64,000 bases of DNA from Druceiella hillmani (GCA_039881145.1 JAYKKI010000016.1:13646501-13710500), one strand, 5' to 3'. Numbered from the stretch's first letter, positions 1 through 11,854 are shown. Translations and numbers: made by a program. The notes: a model not told the origin generated them from the letters alone.

Positions 1-59
1 TGTTGTATTCCTTTAAACTATTTTTTGGAAGACGACCAACAACGAGATATGTCCATAAG

Positions 60-530
60 CATCTTTCTCTCTCCATACCATACCGCACTTCATCCATTTC
101 ACTTATGTACGTCCGAGTGAACAACTTCACTGTGAGATTTAAAATATATAAAATTCCATCTTTTGATGTATATAAGTACACTATGCATTTATGTAGACAC
201 TTCTTCATTGTCGTTTTTGTAGTAATGCAATGTAAATGAATTTATGAAATAATTGAATTCACTTATCTTCTGGTAGAATGGACCGATTGTTATAAAATAA
301 AATACTGTTTACCATATAAATTAAATGCTGGTTCTAATTAATTCCCATATTCTCCTAAAATACCATCTGAATTGGTAAGTAGTTTTTAGGTAATGCCTAT
401 AGAAACCAACACACAAACAGATTAAGAGACAACAATTCCTAAAACAAAATATTTTGTTTATTTGTGTTCTATTTCTTTAGTTATGCCCCTTAAATCATTT
501 TTTCGTAAATATTTTCAATGTAAAGACTGT
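60..530 (+). repeat. Dispersed repeat family F, copy 1
   Basis: This AT-rich block aligns by eye with 58325-58760. Shared landmarks in the same order are a TATGTCCG-type start, GATTTAAAATATATA, a segment ending in ATCTTCTGGTA, CATCTGAATTG and ACAAACAGAT. A shorter stretch around ATGCAATGTAAATG (about 225-240) is also shared with 2345-2440. The tail at 460-530 (GTGTTCTATTTCTTTAG and what follows) resembles the head of the copy at 2080-2145, so the unit may be longer or circularly permuted. I do not recognise the family and see no protein in it. The 78-codon frame at the window start is not credible as a gene. Confidence 0.55.
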
Positions 531-639
531 CCAGTTCTAGATTAATATTATATTCACGGATTGATTACTTTAAAATTTAGCGAAACGAACTTAGCGCTAA
601 TAAACAAAACAAAAATTTTGTAGTATGGAATCAAATTTT

Positions 640-790
640 TATCTGATTATCCCATCCCGCTGGGACTCGTTTTAATACAATTTCATCTCCCGCTGCCATC
701 TGAGGCGTTGGCAAAATGACAAATAATAAGGACGCTGACACAACACAAACGTGATCGCGCGCGACGCCAGCACGACGTTTGTGTTAACGA
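640..790. other. GC-elevated, repeat-free block
   Basis: The composition changes abruptly from the AT-rich surroundings. The block includes CCCATCCCGCTGGGACTCG, CTGCCATCTGAGGCGTTGG and GATCGCGCGCGACGCCAGC, and ends in GACGTTTGTGTTAACGAAG. No long open frame and no match to the repeat families in this window was seen. It may be a conserved regulatory element or a short cryptic exon; I cannot tell which from sequence alone. Confidence 0.35.
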
Positions 791-2080
791 AGAACAAAAG
801 ATAATGTAAAACTAAAAAGATAAAACGAGATAATATTGAAAAATAAACAAGAAGATAAGAAGTGGTGTGAAATAAAAACAGTAAGTAATATATACACAGA
901 AAATTATGCAGAATAAACAGAAAAATCGATCAAGCGCGTGTCAGAACATACATAAATTAGGGAACCCTATTCATTTCATAAAACGTAAAACTATGTCAAT
1001 ATTATAAATTCTTTATCTTCTGTATTCCTATTAAATTAAATAATGTAAAATGAATTTTAAAATATATTTATTTATCTTAGTGTTTTAAGATATATTAAGT
1101 ACACTAGCAGGCTCTGGTGTTCAGTAATTTTAATTTGTGTTATTTCGGCTCTCGTATGAAATGTTTAGAACAGTTATAAAATTAATGAATTTGAATTATT
1201 TGTAATAATCTAAGTCGAAATTATTCATAAATAATCACATTCCATATTTTTTCCATATTTTAATGTATGCCATTAGTCATACCAAGTTTATAGTATCCAT
1301 ATCTTGTGGAAAGAGCATTGACACGTTATTGGATTTATTACCAGGTAATTGATGAACTTCGAAAAGAAACAAATTAACTAAAATTTAATCAAGGAAAATC
1401 ATGTTTTTTGCAAAATTCAAAGAGTAATTATATGTTGTAAGAGTAATTAAGGAACTTATATTATATTTACTGTTAATTTTTTGATGAAAATTGCATTTGG
1501 CTTATGTGGAATGCTAGAACAATGTTTACATGTCACCTTCGTTGACACGTCGTTGACAGATGAACGCAATGGGATGACTAATGAATAAGGTCCTTTTAAT
1601 CAATAAAGTTGTCCTAATTAATAAGGCGTATAGATCATTTGAGAATAAGTTTTATTGGCAATCTCAAATTCTGAATCAGTTTTGTGTGTCAGGTGAGAAA
1701 AGATTACTTAAAATTAATTGAAATTGAAATTTTAATTTATTGAAATAAATTTTATCATGGTAATAAGATATGAGTTAAATATAATATATTACTTAACTAA
1801 TCGTGCCCGTCTTTATTCGCGTGGATCTTATAAAATTAAATTTCTGAAGAGATTGCTTTACACGTAAAGCAATCTTTTAAGATAATCAAAAAAGAAAACT
1901 TTTTTAACGTAAGTTTGCTACGTATTTATATATCAAATTATCACATAATATTTTTAGTTGGTTTGCTGGGATGATCCCACCTGATGCTCAAGAAAATGGG
2001 CCAGTAAAAACTTTATTATATTTTCTTTAGCTGTTCCTAAATAAAGAGCGAACAAATAAACATTCTCCCGTACAAACAGG
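791..2080. other. AT-rich sequence, one tight hairpin
   Basis: No gene or recognised repeat was seen. The only distinct structure is a perfect 12-bp inverted repeat at 1850-1861 and 1864-1875 (AGATTGCTTTAC with its complement, 2-base spacer). No promoter, ORF or transposon context gives it a role. Confidence 0.5.
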
Positions 2081-2440
2081 AAAATTTTGTGTTCTATTAC
2101 TTCTTCGTCTTAATCATTCTTTTGTAAATACATTTTATGTACAAAAAAATCAATTCTAAAATTTTATTGTACGTTTAATCACGTCGACAAATATTAAGAT
2201 TTTAAACAAATTGGGTAAAAAAGTAAGTTTATGTCGAATACGCATAGCAATAAAAAATGTTATGTTTCCAAGAGGAGAAAATAATGACGTCTTTCGACTT
2301 TCGGATGGAAAATTTCATTGCACGATTTAAGGTACTTCTTTGTTATGGTTGTCGTATTAATGCAATGTAAATGCATTTTTAAAAATATTAAATTTACACA
2401 TATTTTGATTAAGTGAAACTTCAACTTAATCCTTATATAT
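2080..2440 (+). repeat. Dispersed repeat family F, copy 3
   Basis: The segment at 2190-2290 (around AAGTAAGTTTATGTCGAATAC) matches 58340-58420 (AAGTAAGCTTATGACGAATAC). The segment at 2345-2440, built around ATGCAATGTAAATGCAT, matches 220-290 in copy 1. The head at 2085-2145 resembles 465-530. Divergence is high, so this is an old copy. No coding content was seen. Confidence 0.5.
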
Positions 2441-3596
2441 TCTAGGTTCTTATGATTGTTACTTGAAATTAATCTCTACATTTTTTTTTAAAAAACTTCA
2501 TGAAACTAAGTTCATAGTAAATTCTAGATATTTCATCTTTACTATTTTTTAAGGTTTTTAGAAACGTACACGGTGAGTGTTTAGTTGTGGAAAGAAAGCT
2601 GATTTCATTTGGTGTGATCGCAAGACTGGCCGCGTTCAACAAATTGTAACTGTAACAGATTATATGTGGATTAGCGAATGTACCATGCTTGCTCATAATG
2701 AACGTGCGAGTTGAACAAAATTAAACATAATTTCGACTAAATACAAGTCTACGACCTGTGCTTATCCTTATGTATCTATTGTTCTTTTCATTGAAACTGG
2801 CTGCTAACTCATCTGGACTTATTCCGTAACTCGTGCTTTTGGGACTAATTTTCTGAAGCAAACAATGGGAAAGGAGTTAGTTTTTCCGTGACGTGAAAAA
2901 TGAAAGTTTCGAGCTTATATAAGTATGAAAAATAATGAAATTAACTTTCGTGTCCCTGTTTCTAGTAAATTCATCATTTGACTGCTGTATGAAAATGTGA
3001 GAAATGTAACTATATTTGGGTGTAACTATATTTATCTAAGATATATTGTAAATCTTCACGTCTTTTGCCATAGATTTAATATACAAGATTGACGAACAAA
3101 TGTAAGAGGGAGACCGATGTCGGGAAAAAGCGTTGTGTAGAAATGTGTTGTGGAAAATGTTATGTATCAGGAAGTGATAATGAATTAAAATTCGTTCGAA
3201 TCCTCTTTTTGCAACGTTGGAAGCACTTATGAATTTGATGATATTATTTTGGTTTTTTTTGCGATATTATATTGTTAAAATAAGTATGTTTAGAAAACAT
3301 TTAAACGTTCTGCTCCTCATTACAACACTGCATATTAAAATAGTCCAGATAAATGCATATTTCGCAGGTAATTTTTATAGAATTGATAACATAATATATA
3401 CCTAATTACAAGTAAAATAAAGGTGTAATAAAAATTATATGATTTACCGAGTTTTTTGTAAATATATTTTTTGACATTTATGCTAATGTTAATTCATCTG
3501 ATCGATAATTTTATTGATGAAATTAATTTGAAAGTATTGTTAAATGCAATTTTATACCGAGAGAAATTTAAACATTGCTCGTTTTTCCTTGTTAAA
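2441..3596. other. AT-rich sequence without recognised features
   Basis: Nothing beyond low-complexity AT-rich DNA was seen. GTTCGAATCC at about 3191-3200 resembles a tRNA T-loop, but the flanking bases cannot form a T-stem. Open frames are short and have the amino-acid composition of chance AT-rich translation. Confidence 0.5.
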
Positions 3597-3668
3597 TTTC
3601 ATACCATAAATACAACTAAACCGGCAAGTGACTTTCATACGATAAGTACAACCAAAATGGCATGTGAC
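3597..3668 (+). repeat. Imperfect 36-bp tandem duplication
   Basis: Two adjacent units of 36 bp (3597-3632 and 3633-3668) both begin TTTCATAC and end GTGAC. They differ at about nine positions. The second unit runs directly into the left arm of the hairpin at 3662-3746. Confidence 0.75.
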
Positions 3669-3746
3669 CTGATCATATTTTGTCCAAACAGCCGTGTCCG
3701 CGAACGAACTCACGGACAAGTTAAGTAATATATGATCAGGTCACAT
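3662..3746. repeat. Nested inverted repeat, 85 bp
   Basis: Outer arms 3662-3678 and 3730-3746 are perfect 17-bp complements (ATGTGACCTGATCATAT). Inside are a second pair (TGTCC with GGACA) and a GC-rich tip (CCGTG with CACGG), so nearly the whole segment can fold into one hairpin or cruciform. It may be the tip of a foldback element; no target duplication was evident. Confidence 0.7.
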
Positions 3747-6068
3747 ACCAGTTTGTCTATCGAATACATTCTAAAACAAAGAAATTCAAATAGTAAATAT
3801 TAAGAGCCGCCTGGAATTGGTATTTTGAATGAACTTGTTCTGACGCTTAGGATATACCCATATTTGTCGATGGATAATTTTTAAATATTTATTTAATTAA
3901 TATTTAATACTCGACTACCTCATCAAATAATTTATTAAAAAGGATTGATTTGTTACTCAATAAAACGTGAATAGGTGAAAATTTGGTTCCTCATTTGAAA
4001 GTTGAAAAATGGAAAAATAAAGAAGAAAAGGAGATCTCATAAAATAAAAATGTAAAATAATAAATCTATTGCTTTATTTATTATTAAAATTGAACTATCC
4101 CTTTCGAATTGATACTACGTGTAAACTTACAATAATGCTTAATACGTCGCTTAATTAATCTAGTTTTACAAACGAAATTTCTTTGTGGAAAATATTGAAG
4201 AAATGTGATTAACTGCTATACGTATTTACTTTACGAACTTGCGCCTTATTCCAGTATAATTAATATTTTTTTATCAAGTAATGTGCCGTTTTGATGCGTA
4301 ACGAAAATAAGGTAACTTATATTCAGAAATGTGGAAGTCCTGAAACTTACCGGGGAAAAATAATACTGGTAGACCAATAAATCTGGAATTCAAGAATTGA
4401 AACTTTCCTCGTTTATTTTGGAAAATCGAACAAGTAAAAGTAGGCAGGTTTAATTCCAAGAGTGACTGAATCAGGTTCAATATACAACCCTGTAATCTTA
4501 ATTATTGTTCCCTATGGTACAGAAATGCTAAGATGTGAATCGGTTCACTGATATATAAATAAATCTTGGTTCAAATCAGTTTATACGTTCGGGGTGGCAG
4601 TATTTTTACTTTTTCCATTCGCTATTTGGTTGTGTGAGCATTAAGCTGAAATTGCGTTCTCAGTAAAGAGTGATAAGCGGCCGACTGGCCGTTTCTCATG
4701 AGTGAGACGGTTAATAGAAAACACAATTGGATACCGAATCTCAATACCAATTCAAAGTGACAGAGTGAAACCAAACGATTCCTTTTCGTGTATATATTCA
4801 GTTGTTTGCAATATCTTGATTTATATATTGTGAGATACGAAGTATATCAGACAAAGAATACTAAACAGTTGTGAACTCATCACATATTTTAGTGGACGGC
4901 ACTTAATATTTAAAAAAAAAAAATGAACATTTAACTTTTATTTCATCACAATCTAATATTAATAACGACAACAAAGAAGTACTAGATGAGTAGTAATTAC
5001 ACAAACGTATAGTGTATATTTATAGATCGATATCGGTACATATATTTTAAATCGCTCATATGTTTTAAATCGTGCAATGGAATTTTCATAGATTAGCATA
5101 TTTTGTCTGTACATATTTTGTCAGTATACAACGGGACCTAACCTTAGATATAGCATTATTATAGAGTTCCTCAGAAGTAACATTTACAAACTATTAAGAA
5201 AAATAACCTGACTAAAAAAATTGTACTTTTTTCTTTTTCTCTTTTGGCTAATTGATGGTTTAAATTACATTTGTAAATGGGTGATATTTTTCATTTTATT
5301 TTTATAAGTGTCATTTTTATTTTTGTATAAAAGTGTAATTTTTATTTAGTCCAACACTATACGGCTCTAGCCTCTCTTCTTTGAACTATATTTGTTATCA
5401 CCGACACTCTTTTCCCATTAAATGAATTCGAATTTATCATAACCGAGTAAAACAAAATTACGTATCATCCATAGTGGTGTACCAACTAACTATGAAATTG
5501 AATATTTATGTAAAATTAAGATATCTTTTATGTAATTCAAAACTACAGCTAATTTTTTCATTAAAAAAACAATTGAAAATAGGAAAATAAATGATTTTGT
5601 GAATAGGGCGACGGAGAATTTTTACTTTAAAACATGTTGAAAGTTACACATGCATCATACTTCTCGAATGTAATTTAATACATTTGGTCATCACAAAAAT
5701 GAAAAGTTTAAAAATTTTGCATTTTTGTGATAAGATCTATTGTACACAATAAATAAAGGGTTAAAAAATCGTTTTTTCGTCTTTATCCAATTTATAGAAA
5801 CAAATTTGCATAGCGCGGTTTTGCTCATGTGGAAATGGGAATCGATGTTGGTGTAAATTGAAATAATATTTTATGGAAATATTAGATCTTGACTCTAGAA
5901 ATAATTTATTAGCATGATATGTACATAACTGAAGAAATAGCATGGAAAGTACTTATTATGTAAACAAATATAACATACGTACATATATACTTGTATTTAT
6001 GCTCTTATTTTTAACAAGGTGATATTTTACAATAACCGTTTAAAAATATTTCGCAAACAATCATTATC
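3747..6068. other. AT-rich sequence without recognised features
   Basis: No repeat, gene or RNA was identified in this 2.3 kb. A slightly GC-richer patch at about 4670-4715 contains a short CGGCC/GGCCG inverted repeat. Nothing links it to a known element. Confidence 0.45.
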
Positions 6069-6071
6069 TGA

Positions 6072-6287
6072 AAATTATTGGCTAATCAAGTTTCAGTTCA
6101 TCTTGTTCTATCACTTATATTATTAGGAGAAAGTTTATTTATTTGTGAGTCATATTATTACTCACAACAAACTACAATGTTTGCAGCATTTTCCTTTCTA
6201 ATCATTTCTTCTATTGTATTTATTTACTTATTATTATCGTCGAATGTCGCACGACATTTTTTTACATCAAAATCATTCGTTAACTAG
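6072..6287 (+). CDS. Hydrophobic small ORF, doubtful exon
   Basis: After an in-frame stop at 6069-6071 there is an open frame of about 71 codons ending TAG at 6285-6287. It has no good ATG; a TTG lies at 6078. The translation is strongly hydrophobic, with two likely membrane segments (about residues 6-24 and 33-53 from the TTG). The phrase LSLILLGESLF faintly recalls membrane proteins of the low-temperature-requirement A (LtrA) type. T-rich AT DNA readily encodes hydrophobic frames by chance, and I see no convincing splice sites, promoter or second exon. If it is real, it is a fragment of a membrane protein; chance is more likely. Confidence 0.15.
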   Translation, partial: KLLANQVSVHLVLSLILLGESLFICESYYYSQQTTMFAAFSFLIISSIVFIYLLLSSNVARHFFTSKSFVN

Positions 6288-6734
6288 TTTAAGTAACAAA
6301 CAACATCCAGTAAGTCACGCCAATTTATTTACGACCTGAATTTCTCATTACCTTTATATTTTTCAAATGAAAAATTATCACAGTATGTTAGACATAAGAT
6401 TTTACAGGCAGCTTATTTCAGTACTTATATGAATAAAAAAACAAGAGTATTTCTAACGTATTACTTATCCGTTATGAATAAAGGTAACATATCCACTTAT
6501 AAAAAAGAAAAAAAAATATTCTCTTTTTATTCCAATACCAATTAATTTCTTCATTTCAATTTCCCAAATAAGGAAACAATCTTCGTTTTCCATGAAACTC
6601 GATATAAGTAAAAAAGATCCATCAATAAAATACATGGAACATGAAGGCGGACATTTTTCTTACACTTAAGGCAACTAGATGTACACAAAACAACTAGAAA
6701 ATTTATTCTCCAAGAGTATTTTAAGATCCAGCAT

Positions 6735-6965
6735 CATGGGGCATTGTGATGTTAAGAGAGTGGGTAACTCCTAACATCGTAACTAATATATTTTTTTCAA
6801 CAAAAGGCGGCGTGTGAAAATGCGGTTCCCATTTCGCGTATAGTAGCTTTTTAAATTTAAAAGCTTTTTATGGCAGCTCTGTTTCCTTGCTTACTTGGCA
6901 ATCTGCCATTAAATTCACTACATGCTGAGAATTAGACTTACGATATTACATCGATGACCTATTTA
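6735..6965 (+). repeat. Dispersed repeat family B, copy 1
   Basis: The core (AACTAATAT, a GGCGGCGTG segment, AAATGCGG, then AAAGCTTTTTATGGC) aligns with the same landmarks at 20090-20215 and, on the other strand, with 57330-57440. It continues through GAATTAGACTTACGATATTAC, which parallels the right part of the other copies. No ORF runs through it. It is a diverged copy of a family I do not recognise. Confidence 0.6.
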
Positions 6966-7245
6966 TATAGAACGAATGAGATATAACAACATGAAGCAAA
7001 AATAAAATAATTATTTAAAAACTCAGAGAACTTTAAAAGTGTAGTTAGGGAAGAAAAGGTAAAAATGAAAAAAATTGCTTAATCGTTATGCGTTTAACAT
7101 ATCATTTTCCTTGAACTATGCAAATCATTCGTACTATTGGGAGTGATAATTTAATTTTAAATGTAAAATTAATTGTAAAACTAGTATAGTTAATTTTACA
7201 CTCTTTCGCTATAGTAAGCAAGAATCATTGAATTCTTTGTTTTTA

Positions 7246-7320
7246 TCACCGTCATCGTTATCATTGTCATCATCGATCTCATCATAATTATGATTATTTT
7301 CCTTCGTATCATCATTTTTT
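7246..7320. repeat. Imperfect TCA/ATC trinucleotide tract
   Basis: An interrupted run of TCA/ATC triplets (ATCATCGATCTCATCATAA and similar) creates artificial M/I/T-rich frames on the minus strand and is best read as a decayed microsatellite. Confidence 0.6.
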
Positions 7321-9495
7321 GCTGCATGTATTGTAGAAGACAAAAAAACTGTATAGCTTCTCTAGGAATTGTCAACACTGTTCTCTTCAGTACTCTTATT
7401 TTACTTAGAATAAGAGGAGCTGATGATAGTAACACTCTACTGAAACATCGGTATTTGTTTTTAGTTTACTGTATTTTTGCGAATGTTGTGTTTGGTTTTT
7501 CTTATTCTAATTATTTTTAATGTTTATTATTTAAGTTGGCCAAAGTTAGCCTGTGTTTCTAGTCTTTAGATAAGATATTTAAGTATTGATGGCACATTAT
7601 ATCATGAGTACTGCTGCACAAAATATTATACGGTTTTCAATGCAAATTTCCTGTTTTTTTATATCAATTTAATAAATACATGACATAAATTTTAATTTGT
7701 TGTATATTTTTGTTATTAGTCCCAAACTTATCTTTCTTATTCTAGCAGAAACTTTGACATTAAAAAAAGTCTGTCTTTTCAATTATCCCTTTTATCAATT
7801 TTTAGGGCAACAACGGGTCAAAAAAATGTTACACCTATTTTCCTAAATACGTCCAAACATAAGCACGAGTGACTAAATAATACCAACATATATACTAATT
7901 GTTATATAGGTTTAGCTATATTTTAGTATGTATATATCTACGAAACCAAAAACATTAATTTAGACCAATAATATTTAGTAAAAAGACACATACTTGAGCT
8001 TGATGGTGCTATAATCTATCTTGAGTTGTTAGTTTAAATAACATTGATACACCAATATTGCCACCTCACATTTACCCTCATTCGTATAGCGGGCTGAGGG
8101 TTAGATGTATCATGTTACCCTATTCTCAGCGTAATGGAAAAGTTCATGTACTATATCATAAAATAAAAATTGCATCTTTAACTATAAATTAATATTTGAC
8201 AGTTTTTATTTAAAAATATTTATTTCAGCCCCAATACGCGTTGGCTTGAAATTTAGCTCGGGTGCAGGTTTTGCATTCCTCATTTTAGAAAAAATTTTGT
8301 AAACTTCGTAATATAATTTAAAACAATTTTGATAGCATTTTTTCTTTTTATCAACTTTTACTGGCTTTTCATTAGTTGGCAACTAAAAAAAATCGCTATT
8401 TTCTGATTATTGTTTTTGAAATGTTATAAAATTCTTTCAAACATCTCTGGCAGGTTGTTTACAAAACGCGGCTTTCGATTTTCTGTTCAGTCAGCAACCA
8501 GTCTCGGCGTCTAAAGAACAAACGAAATATGAAAATTTCACAACTTAACTTCATGAGTTTCATTTAGCAGTTGCAATATGCTTTCCGAAATTGAGCTAAA
8601 TATGAGCAAAGAAACACGGAATATTTGCATAACTATGTGTGAATAGATGTTCTTTGTGTGAGGAAGAAAGAAGGCATTTTTTAACTATGCTATAATATTT
8701 AGATCTCTACTGGGTGATATATATTAAATTTAAAAAAAATAAATAAGTTATTTAAGCAGATATCATGTTAAATTCGCGTTATCTGGCAGATATATTCTTA
8801 TGAGATATTTTCAGATAACATGACAAAAACCAATTTCATGTTTACAGGAAAAAGTGGATATTTGACGAAGAGGATGTATGAGAAGTGGGAAGAAATATAT
8901 TTTCTTTTTAGTTAACTATGATGGATGATGTTAGGTACATATCTAATATTTTTAAGAACAATGGTGAAGGAATTGAAAGAAATAAACAGAGGAATAAGTG
9001 ATAATATCTTTTAAAAAAGCTACACAATTTTTACGAATGATGGACAAAAATATATTAATAAAAATGTTATTTTTTTTTCTATAACGTTTCTGACTGCTTT
9101 GATTACTGAAAGATTTAATTTTTTCTTGATTTCTTATCGTTTCTATTAAAAACTACAATATATGTGGAATTCACCTTTATAAATATAGCATATAAAAATT
9201 CTCTTAGAGTCGTAAAATTACCTTTTTTGAGGTCTTTTTTATAATTCCCAAAAGTTACCAAAATATGGCATAATTAGTGCACTCAATATTTTTAAAAATC
9301 TCAATGAATATTTAGTAAAATAAGAATAAAAGTATCCTTCAATATTAAAGAAATTTCTTTTCAAAGAACTCAGTCATCCGTAATCTTAGGAAAACATACA
9401 GAATGTGAGCTACATTGGAGAATGTAGCGAAGTTTGAAATTTTACTTTCCAACTTAAATAGAAAAATCTAAAGTAACTACAACGTGGTAGCATAC
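7321..9495. other. AT-rich sequence, one mixed patch
   Basis: Mostly featureless AT-rich DNA. A patch at about 8450-8520 (ACAAAACGCGGCTTTCG, CAGTCTCGGCGTCTAAAG) has higher GC and no match to the families in this window. Another at about 8075-8110 has short CCCTCA/TGAGGG arms. No gene is supported. Confidence 0.4.
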
Positions 9496-9499
9496 CTTC

Positions 9500-9775
9500 T
9501 TTAACTTCACAACTAACATCCATTTTTCATCAAACGCGTCATCGCCTCGGAACCACCGTAGTTTCCATTATTGCCTGTAAAGCATTTTACGGTTATAACC
9601 TGTTTATCCTCGCCCGTAAACCTATTTATCCTCGACACAGCTCGCTTGGCAATTGGTTATTACGTGCATTCCGTGAAAGGCATTGGACTTACGATGTTCT
9701 GGTGTGTCTCTGCAGGCATGTATGGGGTAAACAGGATATGGAAAACGAAAAATTTTCATGAAAGCATTTATGTAT
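9500..9775 (+). repeat. Dispersed repeat family B, copy 2, partly open
   Basis: Starts with ACAACTAACATCC, runs through AACCTGTTTATCCTCG and CTCTGCAGGCATGTATGG, and matches the reverse complement of 62580-62850. The open frame at 9571-10077 (168 codons, longest in the window) begins in this repeat. Within it WCVSAGMYGVNR parallels WCISAGICGISR read from the copy near 62.6 kb. The 3' two thirds of the frame are Y/N/F-rich chance sequence with no domain. I call it a repeat with a fortuitously open frame rather than a gene; the paired peptide is discussed under findings. Confidence 0.6.
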
Positions 9776-10697
9776 ATAGCTTGAAAGGATATAAATGGAT
9801 TAATACAGCATTTGACGGAGAACTTTATATAAACCATTACAACCGGTTCCAAAATTATTACAAAATTAACAGTCAGTTGCAAAATTGTCTATTACGGCAT
9901 TATCATTTGGAATTAAGTCTTCTAAATATTTATTTCACAAGTCGTAATTTTGTATGTCTTTATCCACTTTTTGTTTGCCAATATTTACATTATTTTAATA
10001 TAAATTTGTTTCTAGATACTATTTGGGGTTTGCAGTTATATGCTGCAAACTTGCCAATTTCAACCTCAATTTCCTAAACCAAAATATTACTTTATGTAAT
10101 ATTACTTTGTTCATATATGAATTGAGTTTATGTCAGAAATTTAAAAATGATTTGTTCTGCTAAATAACGATAAAGATACGTTCCATCTTATTACCAAAAT
10201 TGCTGAAGTTAAAATTGAAAAAAAGCACGGCTTTATCAGAAATTTGTTTTATGTTTACACGAAGATTATTGCAATTTTATATTTTAGAGTATTTAAATTT
10301 CACAGTATTTCTTTTATTTACAACATTAATCGTTTAATAGATATACTTTCTCCTCTAAATGTCTTTGTATGCCTAAGTACGTGTTGAATCTTTGTAGTGT
10401 GTGTTTTCATGGCATTTAATAGGTTTATGTTTTAGTTACATCACCAGCTCCAATAGACTAGAATAAACTAATTAATCAATATTCGATGACACATGAATAT
10501 TTGAAACCTAGTTTCTTTAGTTGAAAACAGATGAGAAAGAAAGGACGCACCACTTCGGAGATATTATCTAAAAACAAACAATCTTTGAATATGTCAAAAT
10601 CCATGAACTACTTATTAGGTAAGTCAGATTTGAAATGTCAATACTTTTATTCTCACTACGAAGAGCAGCGTTAACCTATGGCCTCACCATCATTAAT

Positions 10698-10700
<3 letters not shown>
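9776..10700. other. AT-rich sequence without recognised features
   Basis: Downstream of the family B copy, no repeat or gene was identified before the (TA)n tract. Confidence 0.45.

Positions 10701-10752
<52 letters not shown>
10701..10752. repeat. (AT)n microsatellite
   Basis: Uninterrupted AT dinucleotides over about 52 bp. The 117-codon poly-IY frame that starts just upstream is an artefact of this tract. Confidence 0.95.
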
Positions 10753-10755
<3 letters not shown>

Positions 10756-10959
10756 GCATATTTAAATGATATTATTTCCCAAAATGTACATATGTTCCAC
10801 AGACCATATTTAAAAATACATTGTGAAATACAGTTATTTAGCGGTGATTATTTTCCTTTTAATTACAATATACACACTATTATTGATAATATTTTTCACA
10901 TATACAAAGATAGCAGATTAATTGGTGGGAATTCAGCCCAATATTTTTTTTCAAAATAC

Positions 10960-11345
10960 CCCAAATTTTTGAAATCAACGATTGTGACCTACAGATGGGC
11001 AGATAGACAGATGAATATGATGAAATTATAAGAGTGCGTAGTTTAGCTACGGAACCTTTAAAAGGGCCAAAATTGTTTACATTGTGGTTACGCTTTCAAG
11101 CGAGTTTTTATTTCCGGTGCACCTCGTTCCATATACGCCAGAAGAGATATACGCTATAATGTTACATGTCAATTCCCAAGACAGAATGCACTCGATGTCG
11201 GAATATGGCGCTATCTGCGCAACAGGGCGAGAATGAACAAGTCATAAAGAGCTTTTCATAGAGGAATAATATAGCGCATTTGCCGCGTCGTCACATTTTA
11301 TAGAGAAGAGATGTTAGTTGCTATGTTCAAGGACTTACCTTCCAG
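10960..11345 (-). repeat. Family B copy 3 with GGTTCCGTA tail
   Basis: Read on the minus strand, the order is AACTAACATC, GGCAAATGCG, GAAAAGCTCTTTATGAC, GAGTGCATTCTGTCTTGG, GGCGTATATGGAACGAGG, ACTCGCTTGAAAGCGTAA, then GGTTCCGTAGCTAAAC and ATAATTTCATCAT followed by CATCTGTCTATCTG. The same order is found on the plus strand at 14140-14500, which shows that the GGTTCCGTA segment is an integral 3' part of family B. GGTTCCGTA repeats followed by pyrimidine-rich CTGTCTGTC segments are, from memory, common in moth and butterfly DNA. Confidence 0.65.
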
Positions 11346-11798
11346 TTCTGCGATTCCTCAAGATACTTTCATTCGGGCGCGAAGAAAAATGTTCAACTTT
11401 TATCGTACAATATTAGTATATTTCCATAATGGATCATGACGATCGTAACTCAATGCCCTCTAAGTTGAAAGTAATTGAATATTAATTTTATTAGGTAATA
11501 AAAAAGTAGAGAATACACATTCGTTTTACTTTTTTTTTATTTAACTTATTATCTGGTTGTCTAAGCATTAGAAACGAAAGTGTGCATTCAGTTTTATTTC
11601 AGTTTTGTTTTATGACAGGTCACAACTTCACAGGTTGACAGATCGGACTTCAATAATTTGTACCAGTATAACTTATTTCGCGAGAGTAATTTTCACGACT
11701 TATCTTCTAAGTTTACAATAAATATTCATTATTATATTTACTTTCGAGTTCTCTGTAAACAAAAATGAAAAGTTGGGTTCACTATTTTTTTTTTTGAC

Positions 11799-11804
<6 letters not shown>
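11346..11804. other. Sequence without recognised features
   Basis: Nothing recognised. A T-run precedes the (TA)n tract. Confidence 0.4.

Positions 11805-11851
<47 letters not shown>
11805..11851. repeat. (TA)n microsatellite
   Basis: About 47 bp of pure TA dinucleotides. Confidence 0.95.

Positions 11852-11854
<3 letters not shown>

Noticed and set aside
3185..3260. Possible tRNA, because of GTTCGAATCC
   Set aside because: Bases on either side of the T-loop-like word do not pair, and no D-arm, anticodon arm or acceptor stem could be drawn upstream.
7196..7520. Overlapping frames on both strands around 7.3 kb
   Set aside because: Both are driven by the TCA/ATC triplet tract, giving M/I/T or I/F/C-rich translations.
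9571..10077. 168-codon frame as a real gene
   Set aside because: It begins inside dispersed family B, and two thirds of it is Y/N/F-rich with no domain or conserved partner. Kept only as part of the repeat entry.
10678..11031. 117-codon plus-strand frame
   Set aside because: It is poly-IY from the (AT)n tract followed by AT-rich sequence and the reversed family B tail; no protein features.
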